NCBI RefSeq assembly: GCF_006494775.1
Contig: NZ_CP041146.1
Coordinates: 5,446,001-5,510,000, forward strand
Source of the DNA: Nocardioides humi
Lineage (GTDB): Bacteria > Actinomycetota > Actinomycetes > Propionibacteriales > Nocardioidaceae
Direction of reading: 5' to 3'
DNA: 64,000 bases
Part shown: one piece after another, positions 33,504 to 43,456 of the stretch
How the letters are laid out: each line of letters opens with the position of its first letter
How positions within the stretch are numbered: the first letter of the stretch is position 1
Position numbers and translations under genes: made by a program
The notes under the pieces: generated by a model
What the model was told of the DNA's origin: nothing
Seen by the model: the letters and a program-made list of their open reading frames with translations, nothing else
Database searches by the model: none

Positions 33504-36500
33504 GTGTCTGCACATCTGAGAAAGAAGCGCCTGGCTGCCTCGGCCGCCGGCTTGGCACTGTTCGGGCTCGTGGTCGGCGTCCTGCCGGGCACGTCCACGG
33601 CCGCCGTGCCCCGTACGCAGGCGGCCCAGGACGACACCGTCCTGGACCGCGGGTACGACGAGGTCCCCGCGGTCGTCGAGATCGTGGTGCCCGGCACCGC
33701 CGAGCTCGACCGGCTGGTGGCGACCGGGGTCGACCTCGACCACGGCGTCCACCAGGACGAGCACGGCCTGGGCGTCCACGCCATCGTGACGCCGAGCGAG
33801 GTCGAGCAGCTGAAGGGCCTCGGCTTCGAGGTCGGCGAGACGCTGCAGACCGTCGAGGACACCGAGGCCGCGCTCGCCGAGCGCGACGCCACCGTGCAGG
33901 CCAACGCCGAGGCGGCGGAGGCGTTCGACGAGGAGGCCACCGACCCGGACGTCAGCGACGTCAAGATCCTGCGGGCCGACTACTACACCTCCTTCGGCAC
34001 GCCGGTCCTCGCCGTCGAGGCCCAGGTCGCGAACGGGGCGAGCGTCACCGGCCTGACCGTCGAGCGGGACAGCGGTGCCGGCACCGGGTTCGGCAGCGGC
34101 GGCACCCAGAACCTGACCCGGTTCGTCGACTCCGGCGTGTACATGTACCACACCGGTGCCAGCAGCGCGGGCCTGACGACGCGCCCCGACCGGGTCCGGA
34201 TCACCAGCCCCAGCGGCGATGTCGCGATCGCCAAGGTCGAGGACTGGCTGCCCACCGAGGACAGCGAGGACGACCCGTTCAAGGGCGACGGCTACCAGGA
34301 GGACTTCATCCAGTCCTACCTCGACCCGACCCAGCTCTACGACCGGATCAAGAGCCTCGCCGACGAGTTCCCGGACCTGGCCGAGATCGTCGAGCTCCCC
34401 TACAAGACCAACGGCTACCGCCGGCTCGCCCAGGCGCTGGTCGGCCCGACGGCGAACAACGCGACGGCCAACGCGCAGCGCTTCGGCGTCGACTCCAAGG
34501 CGTGGGGACACCAGGGCGGCAACGGGATCACGGTCGAGGTGACCGACCCCGGCGCACCCGACTCCCCGCTCAGCGTCAACGTCGTCGGCAAGGCCATCAA
34601 GGTCTCCTCGGCCACCGACGGCACCGGTGCGCTCACCAGCACCGCCGCGCAGATCGTCGCGGCCATCAACGCGAACGTCGTGGCCCGCACGCTGGTCACC
34701 GCCTACACCTACCGCGGTGACGCGGGTGCGGGTGTCACGCCGGCGACGTCCGTGCCGGTCACGCTGACCGACGGCCTCGGCGCCCCGGCCTCGGTCTCCC
34801 GCGACCCGCAGCAGGTCTACGCGATCAAGATCGGCAAGGTCCGGGACGGCTCGAAGCCCGGTGTCTTCTACTACGCCCAGGAGCACGCCCGCGAGTGGGT
34901 GCCGCCGCTGGTGACGATCGAGACGGCCGAGCGGCTGCTGCGCAACTACGCCTCGCACGCGGCGACGCGGGACCTGGTCGACAACCTGGAGATCTGGATC
35001 CTGCCGTCGGTGAACCCCGACGGCGGGCACTACTCGTTCTACGACTACGCCAGCCAGCGCAAGAACATGACCCGTCACTGCTCCCTGGCCGACAGCGGCG
35101 ACTTCAACGGCCGCAACAGCTGGGGCGTGGACGTCAACCGCAACTACACCGAGTACAGCGCCTTCGACGGCTACAGCGGCGCCTCCACGACCAGCTGCAC
35201 CAGCAGTACGTCGGCCGGCCCCGGCGAGCTGACCGAGCCCGAGGCGAGGAACGTCGACTGGGTCGCGAAGACCAACCCCAACATCACCTTCTCGATGAAC
35301 GTGCACAGCTCCGGCAACTACTTCATGTGGTCGCCGGCGTCGTACAAGGCGACCGGCCGCGAGACCGCGCCCGTCCCGACGCTCGAGGAGGAGGGCCTCT
35401 TCTGGGGAGCCTCGTCCCGGATCCTGACCGCCATCAAGCGGCACCGCGGACTGAGCGTCACGCCCGCCAAGACCGGTCAGGTCGTCGACGTGCTGTACTC
35501 CGCGGCCGGCAACTCCGGAGACCTGCTCTGGTACAAGTACGGCATCTACGCCTGGGACTTCGAGGTCGGCACGACCTTCCAGCCGCCCTTCGAGGCCGCG
35601 ACCCCCAGCGGCGCCTCGGCCCACGAGGAGAGCCAGGAGTTCGCCAACGGCCTGATCGAGATGGCCCAGGTCGCCCTCGACCACGAGCGCGACGACGTAC
35701 CGCCGGTCTCGACCGTCTCGGTGACCCCGTCGACGGCCGAGGGGAAGGTGAACGTCGAGTTCGAGACCAACGAGCCCGCCGCCATCTTCTACACCCTCGA
35801 CGGCATCCTGCCGACCCTGGAGTCCGAGCGCTACGACGCCGCGGGCCTGCGCAACACCCACGGTGAGCGGCTGAAGGTCGACGAGGGCGCGGAGATCCGC
35901 TGGATCACGGTCGACAGCCGGGGCAACGTCGAGCGCCATCTCGTCCCGGGGCAGGCCGGCAACTTCCGCTCGTGGAAGGCCGAGGTCGGCTACGAGGAGC
36001 CGCTCGCCCCGAGCGCCACCTCGCTGACCCTCAGCCAGGCGAACGTGGCGGTGGGCGCTGCCGGCGTCACGGCCCGGGTGAAGGTCACCGCCACCGGTCC
36101 CGGAGACCAGGAGACGCCCACGGGCGTGGTCACCATCCGCGACGGCGACATCGTGATCGGGACCGGCGAGATCGACGCCGACGGCGTCGCCTCGGTCGCG
36201 CTGAGCCCCTTCGCCTCGGCCGGCACCCGGTCGCTGACCGCGGAGTACGGCGGCGACGCCAACCTCCAGCCCAGCGTCTCGGCGTCCGTCACGCTGGTCG
36301 TGGGCAAGGTCGCCTCGACCGTCACCGCCAAGGTGAAGAAGGCCAAGAAGGTCACGACCGGCAAGCGGGCGAAGCTGAAGGTCGCCGTCGCGGCCCCGGG
36401 CGCCGACGTGTCCGGCACCGTGACCGTCGCGGTCGACGGCAAGCAGGTCGCCTCCGTCACGGTGGCGGCGAACGGCAAGGTGACCGTCAAGCTGCCGAAG

Positions 36501-36599
36501 GCCAAGGCCGGCAAGCACAAGGTGACGGTGACCTACGCCGGCAGCGCCTCCGCGGAGGGGTCGTCGACGAAGGTCAAGCTCAAGGTGGCGCGCCGCTAG
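33504..36599 (+). CDS. Large secreted M14 zinc carboxypeptidase
   Basis: The 1031-residue protein has a signal peptide, an N-terminal region with a possible inhibitor-like segment, an M14 domain (about residues 260-740), a chitobiase-type C-terminal repeat (FYTLDGILPT) and two Ig-like repeats ending in a Lys-rich tail. Zinc and catalytic residues are visible in EHAREWV (His, Glu), DVNRNY (Arg), NVHSSGN (His) and WDFEVGT (general-base Glu). It cleaves C-terminal residues from extracellular peptides. GTG start at 33504 after AAAGG. An unusual insert of about 110 residues (NATANAQRFGV and following) interrupts the catalytic domain before the zinc motif. Confidence 0.88.
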   Translation: MSAHLRKKRLAASAAGLALFGLVVGVLPGTSTAAVPRTQAAQDDTVLDRGYDEVPAVVEIVVPGTAELDRLVATGVDLDHGVHQDEHGLGVHAIVTPSEVEQLKGLGFEVGETLQTVEDTEAALAERDATVQANAEAAEAFDEEATDPDVSDVKILRADYYTSFGTPVLAVEAQVANGASVTGLTVERDSGAGTGFGSGGTQNLTRFVDSGVYMYHTGASSAGLTTRPDRVRITSPSGDVAIAKVEDWLPTEDSEDDPFKGDGYQEDFIQSYLDPTQLYDRIKSLADEFPDLAEIVELPYKTNGYRRLAQALVGPTANNATANAQRFGVDSKAWGHQGGNGITVEVTDPGAPDSPLSVNVVGKAIKVSSATDGTGALTSTAAQIVAAINANVVARTLVTAYTYRGDAGAGVTPATSVPVTLTDGLGAPASVSRDPQQVYAIKIGKVRDGSKPGVFYYAQEHAREWVPPLVTIETAERLLRNYASHAATRDLVDNLEIWILPSVNPDGGHYSFYDYASQRKNMTRHCSLADSGDFNGRNSWGVDVNRNYTEYSAFDGYSGASTTSCTSSTSAGPGELTEPEARNVDWVAKTNPNITFSMNVHSSGNYFMWSPASYKATGRETAPVPTLEEEGLFWGASSRILTAIKRHRGLSVTPAKTGQVVDVLYSAAGNSGDLLWYKYGIYAWDFEVGTTFQPPFEAATPSGASAHEESQEFANGLIEMAQVALDHERDDVPPVSTVSVTPSTAEGKVNVEFETNEPAAIFYTLDGILPTLESERYDAAGLRNTHGERLKVDEGAEIRWITVDSRGNVERHLVPGQAGNFRSWKAEVGYEEPLAPSATSLTLSQANVAVGAAGVTARVKVTATGPGDQETPTGVVTIRDGDIVIGTGEIDADGVASVALSPFASAGTRSLTAEYGGDANLQPSVSASVTLVVGKVASTVTAKVKKAKKVTTGKRAKLKVAVAAPGADVSGTVTVAVDGKQVASVTVAANGKVTVKLPKAKAGKHKVTVTYAGSASAEGSSTKVKLKVARR

Positions 36600-36617
36600 C
36601 AGGACCCCGACACCACG

Positions 36618-36654
36618 GCCACGGGCCGGCGACGTCAGGTCGCCGGCCCGTGGC
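36618..36654. terminator. Bidirectional terminator
   Basis: A perfect 16-bp stem (36618-36633 with 36639-36654) with loop GTCAG lies between the convergent carboxypeptidase and proline-rich membrane protein genes. Confidence 0.8.
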
Positions 36655-36666
36655 GCCGTCCGGGCC

Positions 36667-37139
36667 TCAGCTGCCCGACGTGCTCGGGGACGCGCCGTCC
36701 TGCGGGGACTCGCTCTCCTGCTGCTGGGGTGCGCTGCCGGGCGGCAGCTGACCCATCCCAGGCGGTCCGCCCTGGCCGTTGCGCCCGCCCCAGCCGGGAC
36801 GGTCCCCGTTGCCGGGCCCGCCCATCCGCTCCTGCCGGAACCGAGGCCCGTCGTCGTGGCTCGCGACCAGGGCGGTGCCGGCGCCCGCGCCGGCGCCGAG
36901 GACCAGCCCGGCCAGGGCGACCGCGACCATCGCGCGGAAGCCGAACACCCGGTCGCGCCACCGCGGCTTCGGTGCCGGCGGCACGGCTCCCGGGGCGGCG
37001 CGGACGACGGCGGCGGCGCGGACGACGGCGGCGGCGTGGGCGACTGCACGGGAGCGGGCTCCGTCGGCGGCGCTCCGGCGGCAGGGGCCGGCGCGGCGTC
37101 CGGGGCCGGGTTCTGGTCTGCGTCGTCGTGCTGGGTCAT
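36667..37139 (-). CDS. Pro-rich single-pass membrane protein, frameshifted
   Basis: The N-terminal frame (MTQHDDADQNPAPDAAPAPA and a Pro/Ser run) and the C-terminal frame (PKPRWRDRVFGFRAMVAVAL, a transmembrane helix, then a Gly/Met/Pro-rich acidic tail) are offset by one base. One C missing in the run at 36992-36995 (plus strand GGGG) would join them into a 157-residue protein with about 65 cytoplasmic residues, one membrane helix and an extracellular disordered tail. It is divergent from the two-component system and might be its accessory or target; this is inference. Confidence 0.6.
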
Positions 37140-37196
37140 GGCTCCACGCTGGACCGCATGCCTGTGGCGACCCTGTGACCGACCCATGAAGAGCCG

Positions 37197-37231
37197 CAGG
37201 ATCCGCACAAGCGGTCCACAGGATCCGCACA
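37197..37231 (+). promoter_or_regulatory. Direct repeats upstream of response regulator
   Basis: CAGGATCCGCACA occurs at 37197-37209 and 37219-37231, exactly 22 bp apart (two helical turns). Such spaced direct repeats are typical binding sites of OmpR-family regulators, suggesting autoregulation of the operon and perhaps of the divergent membrane-protein gene. Confidence 0.65.
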
Positions 37232-37254
37232 GGTTGCTGGCACAGTCTGATGCC

Positions 37255-37971
37255 ATGACCGAGACCGCGACCCGCCCTGACGGCACCCCGCTGCGCGCCC
37301 TCGTCGTCGACGACGAGGTCAACATCGCCGAGCTCGTCGCGATGGCGCTGCGCTACGAGGGCTGGGCGGTGGAGACCGCCCACACGGGCAGCGACGCGCT
37401 CAGCGCCGTGCGCAGCCACGGACCGGACGTCGTCGTCCTCGACATGATGCTGCCCGACCACGACGGGATGGAGGTGCTGCGCCGGATCCGCGCCGACGAC
37501 CCCACCGTGCCCGTCCTGTTCCTCACCGCCCGCGACGCCGTCGAGGACCGGGTCGCCGGCCTCACCGCGGGCGGCGACGACTACGTCACCAAGCCGTTCT
37601 CCCTCGAGGAGCTCGTCGCCCGCCTCCGGGCCCTGGTACGACGCGCCGGCACCGCCGTCGAGCAGAGCCGGTCGACCCTCGTGGTCGGCGACCTGGTGCT
37701 CGACGAGGACAGCCGGGAGGTCACCCGGGCGGGTGTGGAGATCTCGCTGACCGCGACCGAGTTCGAGCTGTTGCGCTACCTCATGCGCAACCCCCGCCGG
37801 GTGCTGAGCAAGGCGCAGATCCTCGACCGGGTCTGGAACTACGACTTCGGCGGCCAGGCGAATGTCGTCGAGCTCTACATCTCCTACCTGCGCAAGAAGA
37901 TCGACGCCGGCCGCGAGCCGATGATCCACACCATGCGGGGCGCCGGCTACGTGCTGAAGCCGGCCGGCTGA
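37255..37971 (+). CDS. OmpR-family response regulator
   Basis: The 238-residue protein has a receiver domain (VVDDE acidic pocket near residue 19-21, phospho-acceptor Asp in VVLDMMLPDHDG about residue 63, Lys in VTKPFSLEE about 113) and a winged-helix DNA-binding domain with the recognition segment ANVVELYISYLRKKID. It is the output half of the system with the histidine kinase that overlaps it (ATGA), and probably controls the export operon downstream. Confidence 0.92.
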   Translation: MTETATRPDGTPLRALVVDDEVNIAELVAMALRYEGWAVETAHTGSDALSAVRSHGPDVVVLDMMLPDHDGMEVLRRIRADDPTVPVLFLTARDAVEDRVAGLTAGGDDYVTKPFSLEELVARLRALVRRAGTAVEQSRSTLVVGDLVLDEDSREVTRAGVEISLTATEFELLRYLMRNPRRVLSKAQILDRVWNYDFGGQANVVELYISYLRKKIDAGREPMIHTMRGAGYVLKPAG

Positions 37972-39377
37972 TGGACCGGCTCTGGCCGCGCTCGCTCACC
38001 GCGCGGCTCGTCGTCACCGCCGTGGCCCTGGTCGCGGTGGTGTCGCTGCTCGTCGGCACCGTCACGACGCTCGGCATGCGGGCCTGGCTCACCAACCGGC
38101 TCGACGCCGACGTCGTGCAGACAGCGAACCGGATGATGGGCCCGGGCCCTCGGGGCAGTGGCCCGGTGATCATCCCCGGTGCCGGGCGTCCCGGTGCCCA
38201 GCTCGGCCTGCTCGTGGCTTGGCACACCGACACCGGCGACGGGGGCCTCGTCGTGGCCGACAACGACGACGGACAGGTCGATCTCTCCGAGGAGGCTCTC
38301 GCGTCCCTGGAGGAGCGCGCGACGCGCACGCCGAGCACGGTCGACGTCCCCGGGCAGGGCTCGTATCGCGTGGTCGCCAGCACCGACGGGAGCGGCGACA
38401 AGACGGTCGTCGGCCTGCCCACCGACGACGTCGACGAGGCGACCCTCTCGCTGATCCGCCTCGAGGTGGTCCTCGCCCTCCTCGGCACCCTCGCCGCCGC
38501 GCTCGCCGGCACCGCCGTCGTACGCCGCCAGCTGCGGCCCCTCACCGAGGTCGCCGCCACCGCGCACGCCGTCGCCGAGCTCCCGCTGGCCGAGGGCGAG
38601 ATCGGCGTGACCGAGCGGGTGCCCGAGCACCTCACCGACCCGCGCACGGAGGCGGGACAGGTCGGCCTCGCGCTCAACCAGCTGCTGGCGCACGTCGAGT
38701 CCTCGCTGTCGGCGCGACACCGCAGCGAGCAGCAGGTGCGCCAGTTCGTCGCGGACGCGTCCCACGAGCTGCGCACGCCGCTGACGACGATCGCCGGCTA
38801 CACCGAGCTCGCCCGCCGCCGCGGCGACGCCGACACCTCGGCGGTGGCGCTGGCGAAGGTGGAGGAGGAGGCCGGGCGGATGACGGCACTGGTCGAGGAC
38901 CTGCTGCTGCTGGCCCGCCTCGACGCCGGCCGGCCGCTCGCGGCCGAGCCGGTCGACCTCACCCGGCTGCTGCTCGAGGCCGTCGACGACGCCCGCGTCG
39001 TCGACCCCGACCACCGCTGGCAGATCGTGCTGCCCGTCGACGGCGAGCCGGTGGAGACCATCGGCGACGAGCACCGGCTGCACCAGGTCGTGACCAACCT
39101 GCTGGCCAACGCGCGCAAGTACACGCCCGCCGGGACCACCGTCACCGTGACCGTGCGGCCCGACGGCTTCGACGTGCACGACGACGGTCCCGGCTTCCCG
39201 CCCGGCCTGGTCGACACCGCCTTCGAGCGCTTCACCCGCGGCGACACCTCCCGGCACCGCTCCGACGGCGTCGGGCTCGGCCTGGCGCTGGTGCAGGCGA
39301 TCGTCAGCGCGCACGGGGGATCCGTCGTGCTGCACAGCGTGCCCGGGGACACCCGGATCACCGTCCGCCTCGGCTGA
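37971..39377 (+). CDS. Sensor histidine kinase
   Basis: The 468-residue protein has two membrane helices (about residues 12-38 and 160-182) enclosing an extracellular sensor loop, a HAMP region, the H box FVADASHELRTPLTTIAGYT (phospho-His near 262), the N box NLLANARKYTP and G boxes DDGPGF and GVGLGLALV. It phosphorylates the adjacent regulator. The sensor loop is rich in Asp, so cation or cationic-peptide sensing is possible but not shown. Confidence 0.92.
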   Translation: MDRLWPRSLTARLVVTAVALVAVVSLLVGTVTTLGMRAWLTNRLDADVVQTANRMMGPGPRGSGPVIIPGAGRPGAQLGLLVAWHTDTGDGGLVVADNDDGQVDLSEEALASLEERATRTPSTVDVPGQGSYRVVASTDGSGDKTVVGLPTDDVDEATLSLIRLEVVLALLGTLAAALAGTAVVRRQLRPLTEVAATAHAVAELPLAEGEIGVTERVPEHLTDPRTEAGQVGLALNQLLAHVESSLSARHRSEQQVRQFVADASHELRTPLTTIAGYTELARRRGDADTSAVALAKVEEEAGRMTALVEDLLLLARLDAGRPLAAEPVDLTRLLLEAVDDARVVDPDHRWQIVLPVDGEPVETIGDEHRLHQVVTNLLANARKYTPAGTTVTVTVRPDGFDVHDDGPGFPPGLVDTAFERFTRGDTSRHRSDGVGLGLALVQAIVSAHGGSVVLHSVPGDTRITVRLG

Positions 39378-39440
39378 CCGCGCCGAGGCACACAGGCGAC
39401 GCTCGGGAGCCGACTCACAGGCTGCTCACAGACGAGGCCG

Positions 39441-40696
39441 ATGGACGGCACAGTCCGCGCCGCCATCGTCGTCGGCGTGATCGCCTCACTGCTCCGACGG
39501 GTGCGCCCTCCGCGGCGCGGACGCCGTCGCCTCGTCCTCTCGCTGGCCGCGCTGGTCGTCCTCTCCGCTGCTGCCGGGGGTGGCTGCTGTTCCGCGGCGA
39601 CGGGCCCGCCGCCGCCACCTCGACCACCGCCACCGTCGGCACCCAGACGCTCAAGCAGACCGTCACCGCCAGCGGCACCGTCGCCGCGGCGAAGACGGCC
39701 GAGCTGTCCTTCTCGGTGAGCGGGACGGTCACGGCGGTGCACGTCCAGCCCGGTGACGCCGTCCGCAAGGGCCAGAAGCTGGCCGAGGTCGACGACGAGG
39801 TGCTCCAGGCCGAGCTGGACGCCGCCGAGAGCTCGCTCGACGCGGCCGAGACGGCGCGGTCCGAGCATGTCTCCGACGGCGCGTCCGACGAGCAGCTCGC
39901 GGCCGACAAGGCGGCGGTCCTCGCGGCGGAGTCCAAGCTGGCCCAGGCGCAGGACGCGGTCGAGGACGCCGTGCTCCGGGCGACCACCAAGGGCACCGTC
40001 ACCGCCGTCGGCATCGAGGTCGGCGACACGGTCGGCTCCGGGGGATCGGGCGGCTCGGGCGCCACCGGGAGCAGCGGGAGCTCGACGGACGGCACCATCA
40101 CCGTGGTCTCCACGGGCCGGTTCGTCGTCGACGCGACCGTCGCCAGCGGCGACGTCGAGAAGGTGACCAAGGGCCTCCAGGCCGAGATCACGGTCAGCGG
40201 CGTCGACGAGACCGTCTACGGCACCGTCCAGGACGTCGGACTGGTCGCCGAGACCGACTCCAGCGGCGCGGCGGTCTTCCCCGTCACCATCCGGGTGACC
40301 GACCAGCGCGACGACCTCTTCGGGGGTACGTCGGCCGACGTGTCGATCGTCGTCAGCCAGCGCGCCGACGTCCTCACCGTCGACAGCCGCGCGGTGCGCA
40401 CCGACGGCGACACGACCTACGTCGAGAAGGTCACCGACACCGCGACCGGCGCCACCACCCGCACCGAGGTCGAGCTCGGCGAGACCACCGGCATGGCCAC
40501 CGAGGTCGTCTCCGGCCTGAGCGAGGGCGACGTGGTCGTCGTACCCGGCTTCACCGGCCCCGGCGGCAGCGGCGGCGACCAGGAGATGCAGCAGCAGCTG
40601 GACCAGTTCCGCCAGCAGATGCAGCAGGGTGGCGGCATGCCGTCCGGCGGCTTCCCCGGCGGTGGCGGCGGCTTCCCGGGCGGGGGCGGCCGGTGA
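39441..40696 (+). CDS. MacA-like efflux adaptor, frameshifted near start
   Basis: The protein begins MDGTVRAAIVVGVIASLLRR with a membrane anchor, then the frame must shift at the G run 39577-39581 (one G missing) to read WLLFRGDGPAAATSTTATVG and the rest. The main frame has the barrel-sandwich (VSGTVTAVHVQPGDAVRKGQ), a short helical hairpin and beta-barrel domains, ending in a Gly/Gln-rich tail. Such adaptors link an ABC permease to the outside in MacAB-type systems. It overlaps the ATPase gene by 4 bases. Confidence 0.82.
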
Positions 40697-41397
40697 GCGC
40701 GCTGATCGAGCTCGCCGGCGTCCGCAAGACCTATCGTTCCGGCTCGGTCGAGTTCGAGGCCCTGCGGGGTGTGGACGCCGCCATCGAGACGGGCGAGTAC
40801 GTCGCGGTGATCGGCCCCTCGGGCTCCGGCAAGTCGACCCTGATGAACCTGCTCGGCTGCCTGGACGTCCCCACCGAGGGCCACTACCTCCTCGCCGGCG
40901 AGGACACCGCCGAGCTGGACGAGGCGGCGCTGGCGGTGATCCGGAACCGCCGGATCGGGTTCGTGTTCCAGCAGTTCCACCTGCTCCCGTCCATGTCGGC
41001 GTGGCGCAACGTCGAGCTCCCGCTGGTGTACGCCGGCATCCCGCGCGCCGAGCGCCGCGAGCGCGCCGTCGCGGCGCTGACCCGCGTCGGCCTGGCCGAG
41101 CGGGTCGACCACCGGCCGGGCGAGCTCTCCGGCGGCCAGCAGCAGCGCGTCGCCGTCGCCCGGGCGCTGGTCACCGAGCCCGACCTCCTCCTCGCCGACG
41201 AGCCGACCGGCAACCTCGACTCGACCTCCACCCGCGACGTGCTCGGCCTCTTCGACGAGCTGCACGCCGCCGGCCGGACGATCGTGCTGATCACCCACGA
41301 GCCGGACGTCGCGGCCCGCGCGCAGCGCAACCTCGTCATCGACGACGGCCTGATCACCGTCGACCGGCCCACCGCCGCAGCGGGAGCTCCCGCATGA
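40693..41397 (+). CDS. MacB-type ABC transporter ATPase
   Basis: The 234-residue ATPase has Walker A GPSGSGKST (about residues 39-47), Q-loop QQFHLLP, signature LSGGQQQRVAVARAL and Walker B LLLADEPTGNLD. It belongs to the LolD/MacB group that powers export of peptides, macrolides or lipoproteins. GTG start overlaps the adaptor stop; its stop overlaps the permease start (ATGA). Confidence 0.93.
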   Translation: MSALIELAGVRKTYRSGSVEFEALRGVDAAIETGEYVAVIGPSGSGKSTLMNLLGCLDVPTEGHYLLAGEDTAELDEAALAVIRNRRIGFVFQQFHLLPSMSAWRNVELPLVYAGIPRAERRERAVAALTRVGLAERVDHRPGELSGGQQQRVAVARALVTEPDLLLADEPTGNLDSTSTRDVLGLFDELHAAGRTIVLITHEPDVAARAQRNLVIDDGLITVDRPTAAAGAPA

Positions 41398-42620
41398 GCT
41401 GGTGGGAGACGGTCCGCTCCGGCCTGGCGGCGATCCGCGCGCACCGGCTGCGCTCGGCGCTCACCGTCCTCGGCATCGTCATCGGCATCTCCTCGGTCAT
41501 CCTGACCGTCGGGCTCGGCCAGGGCGCGCAGCGCGAGGTGAAGGAGCAGATCGACGCGCTCGGCTCCAACCTGCTCATCGTCTCGCCCGGCAGCAGCACC
41601 AGCAGCGCCGGCGTGCGCGGCGGCTTCGGCTCCGCGTCGACGCTCACCATCGCCGACGCGACCGCGATCGCCGACACCGCCGTCGTCCCCGACGCCGCCG
41701 CGGTCGCGCCCGCCGTCACCAGCTCGGTCTCGCTCGTCAACGGCGACACGAACTGGACGACCTCCCTGGTGGGTACGACGCCACCGTGGCTCGACGTGCG
41801 CGGCCGCGACCTCTCCGCCGGCCGGTTCTTCACGGCGGCCGAGGCCGCGGAGGGCGCGGCGGTCGCCGTGATCGGCGCCGACACCGCCTCGGAGCTGTTC
41901 GGGCGGCAGAGCCCGGTCGGGCAGCAGGTCACCGTCAACGGGACCCGGGTCACCGTCGTCGGCGTGCTCGCGTCCTCCGGCGCCTCGGCCTCCGGCACGA
42001 GCGAGGACGACCTCGCCGTCGTACCCGTCGGCACGGCGAGCCGGCTCACCGGCAGCACCTCCAGTGCCGTCTCGACCATCTACGTCGAGGCGCGCAGCGA
42101 GGCGACGCTGGCAGCGGCGTACCAGGAGGTCCAGGCGCTGCTCGCCACGCGACACGGCGTCACCACCGCGGAGGCCGACTTCTCGATCGCCACCCAGGAC
42201 TCGCTCGTCGAGACCGCCAACGCGACCAACCGGACCTTCACCGTGCTGCTCGGCGGCGTGGCCGGGATCTCGCTGCTGGTCGGCGGCATCGGCGTCATGA
42301 ACATCATGCTCGTCTCCGTCACCGAGCGGGTCCGCGAGATCGGCCTGCGCAAGGCGCTCGGGGCCACGCCGCGCGTGATCCGGCGCCAGTTCCTCGTCGA
42401 GGCCTCCCTGCTCGGCCTCACCGGCGGCGTCGTGGGCGTCCTCATCGGCGTCGTCGGCGCCCAGGTGCTGCCGCATCTCATCGACCAGGCCGTCGCGGTC
42501 TCGCTGCTCGCGACCACGGCCGCCCTCGCCACGGCGCTCGCCCTGGGCGTCGGCTTCGGCGTGTACCCCGCCACGCGGGCCGCCCGGCTGACCCCCATCG
42601 ACGCCCTCCGCAGCGAATGA
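41394..42620 (+). CDS. MacB-type ABC permease
   Basis: The 408-residue permease has an N-terminal membrane helix (LTVLGIVIGISSVILTVG), a large extracellular MacB domain (about 50-270) and a FtsX-type C-terminal module of three helices with GGIGVMNIMLVSVTERVREI and GLRKALGA. It works with the upstream ATPase and flanking adaptors in a mechanotransmission-type exporter. Confidence 0.92.
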   Translation: MSWWETVRSGLAAIRAHRLRSALTVLGIVIGISSVILTVGLGQGAQREVKEQIDALGSNLLIVSPGSSTSSAGVRGGFGSASTLTIADATAIADTAVVPDAAAVAPAVTSSVSLVNGDTNWTTSLVGTTPPWLDVRGRDLSAGRFFTAAEAAEGAAVAVIGADTASELFGRQSPVGQQVTVNGTRVTVVGVLASSGASASGTSEDDLAVVPVGTASRLTGSTSSAVSTIYVEARSEATLAAAYQEVQALLATRHGVTTAEADFSIATQDSLVETANATNRTFTVLLGGVAGISLLVGGIGVMNIMLVSVTERVREIGLRKALGATPRVIRRQFLVEASLLGLTGGVVGVLIGVVGAQVLPHLIDQAVAVSLLATTAALATALALGVGFGVYPATRAARLTPIDALRSE

Positions 42621-42649
42621 CCGTCCCGTCCCACGACCCAGGAGCACCC

Positions 42650-43456
42650 ATGTCCCTTCTCCTCCTCCGGCCCCTCGCGGCCGGCGCCGCCCTCGCCGTC
42701 CTGCTCACCGGCTGCGGCGACGACGAGCCGGCGACCGTCGCCTCCGGCACCGAGGGCGCCCCGAACGCCGCCGACGGCGGTGGTCCCGGTGGCGCTGACG
42801 GCGCCGGCGGTCCGGGCGGCATGCCCGGCACCTTCGGGCAGATCGCCGCCGTCGACGGCAACGTGCTCCAGGTCCGCAGCCAGGACGCGGGCCAGACCGC
42901 CGTCACCGTCACCGACAGCACCACCGTCACCGACCAGGTCGCCGGCACCCTCGCCGACGTCGAGGTCGGCACCTGCGTCGTCGTCCGCACCGACGACACC
43001 GGTACGTCGACCGACGAGGTCGCCGCGACCTCGGTGTCCGTGAGCGCCGGCGCGGACGGCTGCACCGGCGGCTTCGGCGGCGGCCCCGGCGGCGGTGGCG
43101 CCGGGGGAGGGGGAGGCGGCGAGCGCCCCAGCGGGATGCCCACGGACCTGCCCACGGACCTGCCCACCGACCGGCCCTCGGGCATGCCGGACGGCGGCGG
43201 CCGCCCCGGCGGCCTCGGCGTGATGGGCGAGGTCACGGCCGTCACCGACGCCGGCTTCGTCGTCGAGGGCAGGGACGGCGACGTCACCGTCACGGTCGGC
43301 GCCGCGACGACCTACACGCACCAGGTCGACGCCGATGCCACCGCCCTCACCCAGGGCCGCTGCGTCCGGGTGCAGGGCGACGCGGACGACGCCGGCGCGG
43401 TGACCGCGACGGCGATCCAGGTCAGCGACGCGGTGGACGACCAGTGCGGGCGCTGA
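42650..43456 (+). CDS. Lipoprotein with two DUF5666-like domains
   Basis: The 268-residue protein has a lipobox (LLTGC, Cys near residue 22), then two related beta-barrel repeats (GQIAAVDGNVLQVRSQD and GEVTAVTDAGFVVEGRDG) joined by a Gly- and Thr/Asp/Leu/Pro-repeat linker (PTDLPTDLPTDRPSG). The DUF5666-like domains are common in export operons. It lies between permease and second adaptor and may be the surface partner of the exporter. Its end overlaps the next start by 13 bases. Confidence 0.75.
   Translation: MSLLLLRPLAAGAALAVLLTGCGDDEPATVASGTEGAPNAADGGGPGGADGAGGPGGMPGTFGQIAAVDGNVLQVRSQDAGQTAVTVTDSTTVTDQVAGTLADVEVGTCVVVRTDDTGTSTDEVAATSVSVSAGADGCTGGFGGGPGGGGAGGGGGGERPSGMPTDLPTDLPTDRPSGMPDGGGRPGGLGVMGEVTAVTDAGFVVEGRDGDVTVTVGAATTYTHQVDADATALTQGRCVRVQGDADDAGAVTATAIQVSDAVDDQCGR

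Noticed and set aside
33168..37325. Very long open frame on the minus strand (over 1300 codons)
   Set aside because: It is the antisense shadow of the M14 carboxypeptidase; composition is typical of high-GC shadow frames and only its first part (the Pro-rich protein start) is real.
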